Shown piece by piece: positions 7,614-15,522 of a stretch of DNA of 64,000 nt (position 1 is its first letter; each line of letters opens with the position of its first letter). Below the pieces are notes generated by a model that saw only the letters and a program-made list of their open reading frames with translations, did not search any database and was not told the origin of the DNA. Source of the stretch: DASSUW01 sp963811895 (GTDB lineage Bacteria; Actinomycetota; Thermoleophilia; Solirubrobacterales; Solirubrobacteraceae). The stretch is taken from contig CAWETE010000014.1 of assembly GCA_963811895.1 (NCBI GenBank), forward strand, positions 8,291 to 72,290, read 5' to 3'. Both the position numbers and the translations under genes were made by a program.

Positions 7614-8066
7614 ATGAGCCGAGGCCTTCGCTTCACGTTCCTGGCGATCGCCGTCGTGATCGCCCTCGTCGCGATCGTCGTCCTCGCCGACAGCAGCGAG
7701 GACGACAGCGGCGACGAGACCGCCGCGACCGCCACCCCGACGGAGACCGCGACGCCGACCGAGGCATCGCCCGCCGAGGAGACGCCGACGGAGACGCCGA
7801 CGCCCGAGCCGACTCCTCCGCCGCCGCCCTTGCTGACCGCGAGCAAGGTCACCGAGCTCGAGGCCACGCAGGGCGACACTGTGCGCTTCCGAGCCCGCTC
7901 GGCCACGGACGACGAGGTCCACGTGCACGGCTACGACATCTCGAAGGACGCGCCGGCGGGCGAGACGATCACGATGTCCTTCAAGGCGGACATCACCGGC
8001 ATCTTCGAGATCGAGTTCGAGGCCGCCGGCAAGGAGATCGGCAAGCTCACGGTCGAGCCCGGGTAG
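7614..8066 (+). CDS. Membrane-anchored cupredoxin-like protein
   Basis: 150 residues: an N-terminal hydrophobic helix (FTFLAIAVVIALVAIVVLA) works as signal anchor, then an extracellular Thr/Glu/Pro-rich linker (about residues 28-72, repeats of TPTE), then a small beta domain like cupredoxins, with DDEVHVHGYDISKDAP. The HVHG pair resembles part of the copper site, but a Cys ligand is absent, so classical blue-copper chemistry is unlikely. It starts 12 bases after the MFS stop, so it may be co-transcribed. Function unknown; possibly metal or electron related. Confidence 0.65.
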   Translation: MSRGLRFTFLAIAVVIALVAIVVLADSSEDDSGDETAATATPTETATPTEASPAEETPTETPTPEPTPPPPPLLTASKVTELEATQGDTVRFRARSATDDEVHVHGYDISKDAPAGETITMSFKADITGIFEIEFEAAGKEIGKLTVEPG

Positions 8067-8081
8067 GCGTACCGTGACGCC

Positions 8082-9695
8082 ATGACCCGTTCCTACGCGT
8101 CGGGCGTCGCCTCCAAGCCGCTGATCGGGGAGACGATCGGCGAGAACCTCGAGCGCACCGTCGCGCGGTTCGGCGACCGCGACGCGCTGGTCGTGCGACA
8201 CCAGGACGTTCGGCTCACGTACGAGGAGCTCAACGCGCAGGTCGACGCGCTCGCGCGCGGGCTGCTCGGCGCCGGCCTGCGCAAGGGCGACCGGGTCGGC
8301 ATCTGGGCGCCCAACCGCGCCGAGTGGGTGCTCACCCAGTTCGCCACCGCCAAGGCCGGGATCATCCTCGTCAACGTCAACCCGGCCTACCGCACGACCG
8401 AGCTCCGCTACGCGCTCGACCAGTCCGGGTGCCGGATGCTCGTCGCGGCCCGCGCCTTCAAGACGAGCGACTACGCCGCGATGATCGAGGAGGTCCGCGG
8501 CGACCTGCCCGAGCTCGAGCGCGTCGTGCTGCTCGGCTCGCCGGAGTGGGACGCGCTGACGGCCGGCGACGGGCCCGAGCCCGACCTCGGCGCGCTCGAC
8601 TCCGACGACCCGATCAACATCCAGTACACGAGCGGCACCACGGGCTTCCCCAAGGGCGCCACGCTCAGCCACCACAACATCCTCAACAACGCGTTCTTCG
8701 TCAGCGAGGGCTGCGGCCACGACGAGCACGACCGCGTGTGCATCCCCGTGCCCTTCTACCACTGCTTCGGCATGGTCATGGGCAACCTCGGCTGCACCAC
8801 GCACGGCGCCGCCATGGTCGTCCCCGAGGCGGCGTTCGAGCCCGAGGCCGTGCTCGCCGCCGTGCAGGAGGAGCGCTGCACCAGCCTCTACGGCGTGCCG
8901 ACCATGTTCATCGCCGAGCTCAACCACCCGCGCTTCGCCGAGTTCGACCTGTCGTCGCTGCGGACCGGGATCATGGCCGGCTCGCCGTGCCCGATCGAGG
9001 TAATGAAGCAGGTCATCGAGCGGATGCACATGGACGAGGTGACCATCTGCTACGGCATGACCGAGACCTCGCCGGTGTCGACCCAGACGGCCGCCGGCGA
9101 CTCGCTCGAGAAGCGCACGCAGACCGTCGGCCGCGTCCACCCGCACCTCGAGGTCAAGCTGGTCGACCCGGCGACCGGCGCCACGGTGGAGCGCGGCGAT
9201 CCCGGCGAGCTGCTCACGCGCGGCTACAGCGTCATGGCGGGCTACTGGAACGACCCCGACCGCACGGCCGAGGCGGTCGACGCGCACGGCTGGATGCACA
9301 CCGGCGACCTGGCCACGATGGACGAGGACGGCTACCTGAACATCGTCGGCCGCTCGAAGGACATGGTCATCCGCGGCGGCGAGAACATCTACCCGCGCGA
9401 GGTCGAGGAGTTCCTGCACACGCATCCGGACGTGCTCGAGGCGGCCGTGATCGGCGTGCCCGACGACCGCTACGGCGAGGAGCTGATGGCCTGGATCCGC
9501 CTGCGCGAGGGCGCCTCGCTGTCCGAGGACGACGTGCGGTCGTTCTGCGAGGGCAAGATCGCCCACTTCAAGCGCCCGCGCTACGTGAAGTTCGTCGACG
9601 AGCTGCCCATGACGGTGACCGGCAAGGTCCAGAAGTACAAGATGCGCGAGGCCGCGATCGAGGAGCTCGGCCTGCAGGCGCAGGCCACTGCGTGA
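8082..9695 (+). CDS. Long/medium-chain acyl-CoA synthetase (AMP-binding)
   Basis: 537-residue ANL-superfamily enzyme that activates a carboxylic acid with ATP to acyl-AMP and then to acyl-CoA. Seen: P-loop YTSGTTGFPKGAT (near residue 185), CYGMTETSP, the hinge GRSKDMVIRGGENIYPREVE, and the C-terminal catalytic Lys in MTVTGKVQKYKMR. The sequence style matches the FadD-like AMP-dependent synthetases used in fatty-acid degradation, full length. It is 15 bases after the cupredoxin-like gene. Its 3' end runs into the MarR operator region, so the downstream efflux operon starts afresh. Chain-length preference cannot be read. Confidence 0.9.
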   Translation: MTRSYASGVASKPLIGETIGENLERTVARFGDRDALVVRHQDVRLTYEELNAQVDALARGLLGAGLRKGDRVGIWAPNRAEWVLTQFATAKAGIILVNVNPAYRTTELRYALDQSGCRMLVAARAFKTSDYAAMIEEVRGDLPELERVVLLGSPEWDALTAGDGPEPDLGALDSDDPINIQYTSGTTGFPKGATLSHHNILNNAFFVSEGCGHDEHDRVCIPVPFYHCFGMVMGNLGCTTHGAAMVVPEAAFEPEAVLAAVQEERCTSLYGVPTMFIAELNHPRFAEFDLSSLRTGIMAGSPCPIEVMKQVIERMHMDEVTICYGMTETSPVSTQTAAGDSLEKRTQTVGRVHPHLEVKLVDPATGATVERGDPGELLTRGYSVMAGYWNDPDRTAEAVDAHGWMHTGDLATMDEDGYLNIVGRSKDMVIRGGENIYPREVEEFLHTHPDVLEAAVIGVPDDRYGEELMAWIRLREGASLSEDDVRSFCEGKIAHFKRPRYVKFVDELPMTVTGKVQKYKMREAAIEELGLQAQATA

Positions 9696-9711
9696 GCCTG
9701 CTCACAATATT

Positions 9712-9736
9712 TAGCAAGCTAATGATTAGCTCGCTA
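9712..9736. promoter_or_regulatory. MarR-type operator, 25-bp palindrome
   Basis: TAGCAAGCTAAT (9712-9723), one spacer base, ATTAGCTCGCTA (9725-9736): 12-bp arms with one mismatch. It is an AT-rich island starting 17 bases after the acyl-CoA synthetase stop and ending 11 bases before the MarR start codon. Size, symmetry and position are as expected for autorepression by a MarR dimer. Confidence 0.75.
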
Positions 9737-9747
9737 TCTTTCCTGTC

Positions 9748-10188
9748 GTGCCAGTCGCGACCGAGCAGTTCACCGCCTCGTGGGAGCGTTTCTTCCGCAC
9801 CACGCGCCGCCTCCGCGCGCGCGCCGGGAACCGCCCGATCGAGGGCCTCACGCTTCCGCAGTACCACCTGCTCGAGGCGCTCCAGCACGACGACGACCTG
9901 ACCGTCGGCGCGCTCGCCGAGGCGGCCGGCGTCGCCCCGCCGACCGCCACCCGGATGCTCGACTGCCTGGAGCGCGACGGCTACGTCACGCGCCGGCCCT
10001 CCGAGGCCGACCGACGCGCCGTGCTGATCTCGCTGACGCCGTCCGGCCGCATCGCGGTGCACGCCGCGCACGAGCACGTCAGCGCCTGGCGCCGCCGCGT
10101 CTACGACGCGCTCGAGCCCGAGGAGCGCGAGCAGGCCGCCCTCCTGCTGGCCCGCCTGTCCGAGGTGATGGAGGAGCAGACCCCGTGA
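9748..10188 (+). CDS. MarR-family transcriptional regulator
   Basis: 146 residues with a winged helix-turn-helix: LTVGALAEAAGVAPPTATRM is the HTH and DGYVTRRPSEADRRAVLISLT the wing with the conserved D-R-R core. Helices at both ends form the dimer interface. It starts with GTG directly after the palindrome and its stop overlaps the GTG of an efflux pump (GTGA), so it very probably represses its own operon and releases on binding a pump substrate. No redox-sensing cysteine is present apart from one in the recognition region (DCLERDGY). Confidence 0.92.
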   Translation: MPVATEQFTASWERFFRTTRRLRARAGNRPIEGLTLPQYHLLEALQHDDDLTVGALAEAAGVAPPTATRMLDCLERDGYVTRRPSEADRRAVLISLTPSGRIAVHAAHEHVSAWRRRVYDALEPEEREQAALLLARLSEVMEEQTP

Positions 10189-11585
10189 GGGCCGACGGCT
10201 ACCTGCTCTCGCGCCGCGCCACGCTGCTCGCGATGTCGGGCGTCCTGCTCGGCATGCTGCTGGCCGCGCTCAACCAGACGATCGTGGCCACAGCGCTGCC
10301 GCGCATCGTCGGCGACCTCGGCGGCATGGACCACTACTCGTGGGTCTTCACCGCCTACATGCTCGCGGCGACGGTGACGACGCCGATCTACGGCCGGCTG
10401 TCCGACGTCTACGGCCGCCGGCCGTTCTTCGTCGCCGGCATCCTCATCTTCATGGCGGGCGCCGTGTTCTGCGGCCTCGCCGGCTCGATGACCCAGCTCG
10501 TGATCGGCCGCGCCGTCCAGGGCCTCGGCGCGGGCGCGCTGATCCCGCTCGCCGTCGCCACGATCGGCGACCTCATCCCGCCGTCCGAGCGCGGCCGCTG
10601 GCAGGGCCTGACCGGCGCCGTCTTCGGCTTCGCGTCGGTGATCGGGCCGACCACCGGCGGCTGGATCTCCGACCACGCCGACTGGCGCTGGGTGTTCTTC
10701 GTCTCGCTGCCCGTCGGCGTCGTCGCGCTGGCCGTCGTCGCCTCCACGCTCAAGATCCCGCCGCACCCCGACCGCGGCACGAAGGTCGACTACGCGGGCG
10801 CGGGCCTGCTCGCGTTCGGCCTGTCCGCCGGCCTGCTGGCGATCGTCCAGGGCGGCCCGCCGGAGCTGTACGCGATCTCCGCGCTCGTGCTGGCCGTCTT
10901 CGTCTGGTGGGAGCGCCGCGTCGAGCAGCCGATCGTCCCGGTCGAGCTGTTCTCGGAGCGCGTGTTCACCGCCGCCAACCTCGCCGCGTTCGCGGTCGGC
11001 GTCGGCATGTTCGGCGCGATCATGTTCGTGCCGCTCTACGTGCAGGGCGTGATGGGCGCCTCGGCCACCGCCTCGGGCATCGTGCTCACGCCGCTGATGC
11101 TGTCGATGATGATCACCAGCGTCGGCTCCGGCCAGGTGATCACGCGGACCGGCCGCTACCGCTGGGCGCTGGTCGCCGGCCCGGTGGTCATGGGCGCCGG
11201 GTTCGTCCTGCTGTCGATGATGGACGCCGGCTCGGGCCGCGTGCTCGCCACCGTGGCGATGATCGTCACCGGCCTCGGCCTCGGCCTGCTGATCCAGAAC
11301 CTCTCGCTCGCCGTCCAGAACGGCGTGCCCAGCCGCCACCTCGGCGCCGCCACCAGCGCCGCCCAGTTCTTCCGCACCATCGGCGGCACGATCGGCGTGT
11401 CGGTGATGGGCTCGATCCTGGCCTCCGGCATGCCGGCGCACGGCGCCGCCGCGCCCGCCCAGCTCGCGAGCGCGATCCATCCCGTGTTCGTGATCGGCGG
11501 CGTGCTGATGGCCGTCACGCTGGCGATCGTCATCGCCATCCCCGAGCTGCCGCTGCGCCGCACGGTGCGCGAGGTGCCGGCGTGA
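10185..11585 (+). CDS. DHA2-family (EmrB-like) MFS multidrug efflux transporter
   Basis: 466-residue proton-driven exporter. N-terminal helix with the family signature LAALNQTIVATALPRIVGDL; the loop 2-3 signature GRLSDVYGRR is intact; RAVQGLGAGALIPLA and GPTTGGWISDHADWRWVF (motif C region) follow. Fourteen hydrophobic segments can be traced. GTG start overlaps the MarR stop, and the gene's own stop overlaps the GTG of a second transporter. Coupling to MarR implies induction by toxic compounds. Substrate unknown. Confidence 0.92.
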   Translation: MRADGYLLSRRATLLAMSGVLLGMLLAALNQTIVATALPRIVGDLGGMDHYSWVFTAYMLAATVTTPIYGRLSDVYGRRPFFVAGILIFMAGAVFCGLAGSMTQLVIGRAVQGLGAGALIPLAVATIGDLIPPSERGRWQGLTGAVFGFASVIGPTTGGWISDHADWRWVFFVSLPVGVVALAVVASTLKIPPHPDRGTKVDYAGAGLLAFGLSAGLLAIVQGGPPELYAISALVLAVFVWWERRVEQPIVPVELFSERVFTAANLAAFAVGVGMFGAIMFVPLYVQGVMGASATASGIVLTPLMLSMMITSVGSGQVITRTGRYRWALVAGPVVMGAGFVLLSMMDAGSGRVLATVAMIVTGLGLGLLIQNLSLAVQNGVPSRHLGAATSAAQFFRTIGGTIGVSVMGSILASGMPAHGAAAPAQLASAIHPVFVIGGVLMAVTLAIVIAIPELPLRRTVREVPA

Positions 11586-13009
11586 AGCGCCAGCACTACG
11601 GGCTCACGCTCCTCGTGCTGGCGGTGGCGGGCCTCTCCTTCGCGCTGCTGCAGACGATGGTGCTGCCGGCCCTGCCCACGATCCAGCGCGAGTACGGCGT
11701 CTCGACGACCGTCGTCACCTGGGTGATGACCGTCTACCTGCTGACGGCGTCGATCGCCACGCCGGTGCTCGGCCGCCTCGGCGACATGTTCGGCAAGGAG
11801 CGCCTGCTGGTGATCGTCCTGCTCGTGCTCGCCGTCGGAACGCTGATGGCCGCGCTCTCGAGCTCGATCGAGATGCTGATCGCCGGGCGCGCCGTCCAGG
11901 GCGCCGGCGGCGCGATCTTCCCGCTCGCCTTCGGGATCATCCGCGACGAGTTCCCGCGCGAGCGCGTCGGCGCCGGGATCGGCCTGATCTCGGCCACCTT
12001 CGGCATCGGCGGCGGCGCCGGCCTCGTGCTGGCCGGCCTGATCGTCGACCACCTCGACTACACGTGGATCTTCTGGCTCAGCCTGGTCGTGATCCTCGCC
12101 GCCGTCGTCGCCACCCACTTCTTCGTGCCCGAGTCGCCGGTCAAGACGCCGGCGAAGATCGACTGGGTCGGCGCCGCGCTGCTGGCCGCCGGGCTCGGCT
12201 CCGGGCTGCTCGCCGTGTCCGAGGGGGGCAACTGGGGCTGGGGATCGGCCGAGGTCGTGGGGCTGCTCGCCGTCGCGGCCACGTTGCTCCTGGTGTGGGG
12301 GCGCTACGAGCTGCGCGTCGCCGAGCCGCTGGTCGACATGCGGATGATGCGCCTGCGCGGCGTGTGGACGACCAACGTCACGGCCCTGATGGTCGGCTTC
12401 GGCATGTTCGGCTCGTTCCTGCTCGTGCCGCAGCTCGTGCAGATGCCGGCCGCCGCGGGCTTCGGCTTCGGCGCGACCGTCACCCAGGCCGGCCTCTTCC
12501 TGCTGCCCTCGTCGGCCGTGATGCTCTTCGCCGGCCCGTTCTCCGGCTGGCTCGGCGGCCGCTTCGGCTCGCGAACGCCGGCCCTGATCGGCATCGCCCT
12601 GGTGGGCCTCGGCTTCATCCAGCTCGCGGTGATGCACGACCAGCACTGGCACATCTACCTCAACAGCGTCATCACCGGCGCCGGCATCGGCCTCTCGTTC
12701 GCCGCCATGGCGACGCTGATCGTCGAGGCCGTGCCGCAGTCGCAGACCGGCATCGCCACCGGCATGAACACGATCATGCGCTCGATCGGCGGCGCGCTCG
12801 GCGCCCAGATCAGCGCCAGCATCGTCGGCGCGCACCTCGCCGCCTCCGGCCTTCCGACCGAGTCGGGCTTCGTGATCGCCTTCATCGTCTCCGCCGCCGC
12901 GCTCGGGCTCGCCTTCGTGGCCGCGCTGCTCATCCCGCGCCGCGCCGCCGCGCATGTCGTGCCCCACGGCTACGAGCGCCTCGGCGAGCCCGCCACCGCG
13001 CGGTCGTAG
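11582..13009 (+). CDS. Second MFS (DHA2-like) efflux transporter
   Basis: 475-residue membrane transporter, distinct in sequence from its neighbour but of the same superfamily: LQTMVLPALPTIQREYGVS in helix 1, GRLGDMFGKERLL in the 2-3 loop, RAVQGAGGAIFPLAFGII in helix 4, and GATVTQAGLFLLPSS late in the protein. Fourteen helices likely. Overlapping GTGA junction shows translation is coupled to the first pump. Two pumps behind one MarR regulator suggests either different substrates or a pair for the two directions of one pathway (for example uptake and export). Confidence 0.9.
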   Translation: MKRQHYGLTLLVLAVAGLSFALLQTMVLPALPTIQREYGVSTTVVTWVMTVYLLTASIATPVLGRLGDMFGKERLLVIVLLVLAVGTLMAALSSSIEMLIAGRAVQGAGGAIFPLAFGIIRDEFPRERVGAGIGLISATFGIGGGAGLVLAGLIVDHLDYTWIFWLSLVVILAAVVATHFFVPESPVKTPAKIDWVGAALLAAGLGSGLLAVSEGGNWGWGSAEVVGLLAVAATLLLVWGRYELRVAEPLVDMRMMRLRGVWTTNVTALMVGFGMFGSFLLVPQLVQMPAAAGFGFGATVTQAGLFLLPSSAVMLFAGPFSGWLGGRFGSRTPALIGIALVGLGFIQLAVMHDQHWHIYLNSVITGAGIGLSFAAMATLIVEAVPQSQTGIATGMNTIMRSIGGALGAQISASIVGAHLAASGLPTESGFVIAFIVSAAALGLAFVAALLIPRRAAAHVVPHGYERLGEPATARS

Positions 13010-13041
13010 ACGTCAGCGAGACGTCCGCGGGACGTCAGCGG
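13009..13041. repeat. Three 11-bp direct repeats GACGTCMGCGR
   Basis: GACGTCAGCG at 13009, GACGTCCGCG at 13020 and GACGTCAGCG at 13031, exactly 11 bp apart, each containing palindromic GACGTC. The array ends 20 bases before the ATG of the secreted P-domain protein. Helical phasing suggests a cooperative protein-binding array, but this is inference. Confidence 0.5.
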
Positions 13042-13061
13042 GGCCTGGTCGGCTGGCGCCC

Positions 13062-15329
13062 ATGCTCCGCACCGCCCTCATTGCGCTGCTCGCGCTCCTG
13101 CTCTCCGCCACCACCGCGTCCGCCGAGGACGCGCAGCCGACCGCGCTCCCGGCCCCGCCCGGCAGCGAGACCGAGCCCAACGGGACCGCGGGGACCGCGA
13201 CGCCGATCGCCGCCGGCGAGCGGATCCGCGCCGTGCGCACCGGCGGTGACGTCGACCACTATCGCTTCACGGCGGAACAGGGCGACCGCGTCTTCGCGGC
13301 AGTGGTGACGGTCGGCGACTCGAGGCTGGCGGTGCTGGGCCCGGACGGCGCGACGGTCATCGAGTCCGACGACAACGGCGGCACGCTGGGGCCGCAGTCC
13401 TCGAGCATCGCCGGGGCGACGATCCCCGCCACCGGTACGTACTACCTCAAGGTCGACGGCCCCCAGCACGACTCCCAGCTGGTGCCGTACGACGTCGTGC
13501 TCGACGTCCAGTCCGGCGATCCGGCCCCCGAGGCCGAGCCGAACGACCCGCAGATCCTCGACGGCGAGCGCTACGTGTCCGGCACCAGGGCGGCCGGCGA
13601 GTCGGATCGGTTCGGGCTCGAGCTGGAGGCCGGCGACACCGTGTTCCTGTCGCTCGACCTCGACCCCGAGCGCGACGGCACGCGGTTCAACGGGCGGCTC
13701 GCGTTCGGCCAGGAGGACCTGATCGACTCAGACGAGTCCGGCACGGGCGACGCCAACCCGTCGGAGGCGTACGCCGGCACCGTCGACAGCACGGGCCTCC
13801 ATCTCGTGTCGGTCGACGCCGCGGCCGCCGACCAGAGCGGGACCTACATGCTCTCGATCACGGTGATCCCCGCGGTGCAGCGCAGCTGCCGCACCTACAC
13901 GATCAGCCCGGCGGCGGGGGAGATCCCGGACCGGGGCACGGCGACGTTCCCGATCGACGTGGCCGACGCCGCCACGATCGACCATGCGGCGCTCCGGCTC
14001 GACGTCACGCACTCCTTCATGCGCGATCTCGACGCGACGCTTGAGGCGCCCGGCAATCGCATCGGCCTGTTCGACGACATCGGCGGCGACAGGGTCGGAG
14101 GTCCGCACACGCGGATGCTCACGCTGTTCGACGACAACGCCGCCACGCAGCCCGTGTACGAGCCGATGAAGGGCCGGGGCCTGCAACCCGAACCGGCCGG
14201 GTCGCTCGGCCTGCTCGCGGGCCAGCAGGCGGCGGGGACCTGGAACCTCTTTCTCCGCGACGACGCCTCCAGCGACGTCGGCACCCTCGTGCGCGCGGAC
14301 CTGATCCTGTGTGCGCGTCCCGAGGAGGGGCCGGTGGAGACCGTCTTCAGCGCCGGCTTCGAGAGCGGCGACGACGGCTTCACGCACTCCGGCGCCGGTG
14401 ACGAGTGGGAGCGCGGCACGCCCGCAACCCCGGCGAGCGGCCGTCTCGCCGTGCTGGACCACTGCGCGGAGGGGACCGGCTGCTTCAAGACCGACCTCGA
14501 CGGCACGTACGAGCCGAACAGCAGCCAGGATCTCGTGTCGCCGCCGATCTCGCTCGAAGGCCGCAGCGGGAGGATCTACGCCTCGTGGGAGATGTGGTAC
14601 CAGCTCGAGGAGCGCGCACTTCGACCACCTCGCCGTCTCGGTCGAGGAGGCCGGATCCGCGCGCGCGCGACCGTTGTTCACGTGGGCCGGAGGCGACATG
14701 TGGGTGAGCCACGGCGTGCCGCTGGTCGCTACGCCTTGTCCGCCGGCTGGGGACGCCACCGTGCGGATGTCTCGGAGTACGCGGGCAAGACGATCCAGCT
14801 GCGCTTCCACCTGGACTCCGACCCCGACGTCCAGTCGCGTGGAGTGGCGATCGACGACGTTCGCGTCTACCAGCCGCTCGCCGAGCGGCCGGCGCCGGCT
14901 CCCGTGGCGGCCGCGGAGCCGCCCGTCGCGACGGCGCCGCCGGCGATGGTCGCTCCGGCCGCCGCCGAGCCCGCGATCTCGGACCTCCAGCTCGAGTCGC
15001 GCTGCGTGCGCCGCTCGAGCGCCGGGCGGGTGCGGGTGCCGATGACCATGCAGCTGTCGCGGCCCGGAGAGGTCCGGGTGCGTGTCGACCGCGCGGTCGG
15101 CAGCGGCAACCGGCGAAGCTGCCCGCGCGCCAACCCGGAGCGCAACCAGCGGTACCGGCGGGTCGCGAGCTTCCGGCCCGTCGCCAAGGTGCGCGCGGCG
15201 GCCGTGCCCCGGCAGGTGATGCTCGACCTGCGTCTGCGGCCTGGCCTGTATCGCCTGATGGTGCGGGTCCAGCAGGCCAACGGCATCCTCTCGCCGCCTG
15301 CTCGCCGTTTCTTGCGCGTCGTGGGCTGA
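13062..15329 (+). CDS. Secreted PPC- and P-domain protein (two frame breaks)
   Basis: Exported protein of about 755 residues: signal peptide of about 21 residues; two bacterial pre-peptidase (PPC) domains (first with DVDHYRFTAEQGDRVF, second with ESDRFGLELEAGDTVF); a proprotein-convertase P-like domain (ALRLDVTHSFMRDLDATLEA through AGTWNLFLRDDAS); a MAM/lectin-like jelly roll beginning FSAGFESGDDGF; then an Ala/Pro linker and a small C-terminal beta domain with three Cys. No protease domain is present, so it is probably adhesive or carbohydrate-binding. The frame breaks near 14613 (extra C) and near 14765 (one base short) cancel each other. Convergent with the repeat protein. Confidence 0.7.
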   Translation: MLRTALIALLALLLSATTASAEDAQPTALPAPPGSETEPNGTAGTATPIAAGERIRAVRTGGDVDHYRFTAEQGDRVFAAVVTVGDSRLAVLGPDGATVIESDDNGGTLGPQSSSIAGATIPATGTYYLKVDGPQHDSQLVPYDVVLDVQSGDPAPEAEPNDPQILDGERYVSGTRAAGESDRFGLELEAGDTVFLSLDLDPERDGTRFNGRLAFGQEDLIDSDESGTGDANPSEAYAGTVDSTGLHLVSVDAAAADQSGTYMLSITVIPAVQRSCRTYTISPAAGEIPDRGTATFPIDVADAATIDHAALRLDVTHSFMRDLDATLEAPGNRIGLFDDIGGDRVGGPHTRMLTLFDDNAATQPVYEPMKGRGLQPEPAGSLGLLAGQQAAGTWNLFLRDDASSDVGTLVRADLILCARPEEGPVETVFSAGFESGDDGFTHSGAGDEWERGTPATPASGRLAVLDHCAEGTGCFKTDLDGTYEPNSSQDLVSPPISLEGRSGRIYASWEMWYQLEERALRPPRRLGRGGRIRARATVVHVGRRRHVGEPRRAAGRYALSAGWGRHRADVSEYAGKTIQLRFHLDSDPDVQSRGVAIDDVRVYQPLAERPAPAPVAAAEPPVATAPPAMVAPAAAEPAISDLQLESRCVRRSSAGRVRVPMTMQLSRPGEVRVRVDRAVGSGNRRSCPRANPERNQRYRRVASFRPVAKVRAAAVPRQVMLDLRLRPGLYRLMVRVQQANGILSPPARRFLRVVG

Positions 15330-15522
15330 CAGGCGTTTGGACACCCGGCGCGGGCGGAGGGGGTTGGCAGGGCTGGTGCGCGCGCAGAACCTCACAACCA
15401 ACGCTGCAGCGGCACGCGCAAAACTGCGATCAGGCGCTCTTGTCGCCCGTTTCCGCTTTTCCAGCGTCCTTCGAGAGGCTTCCTCTCCGACCCGCCGCTG
15501 TAGGACACGCGCGAGCGGCGTC

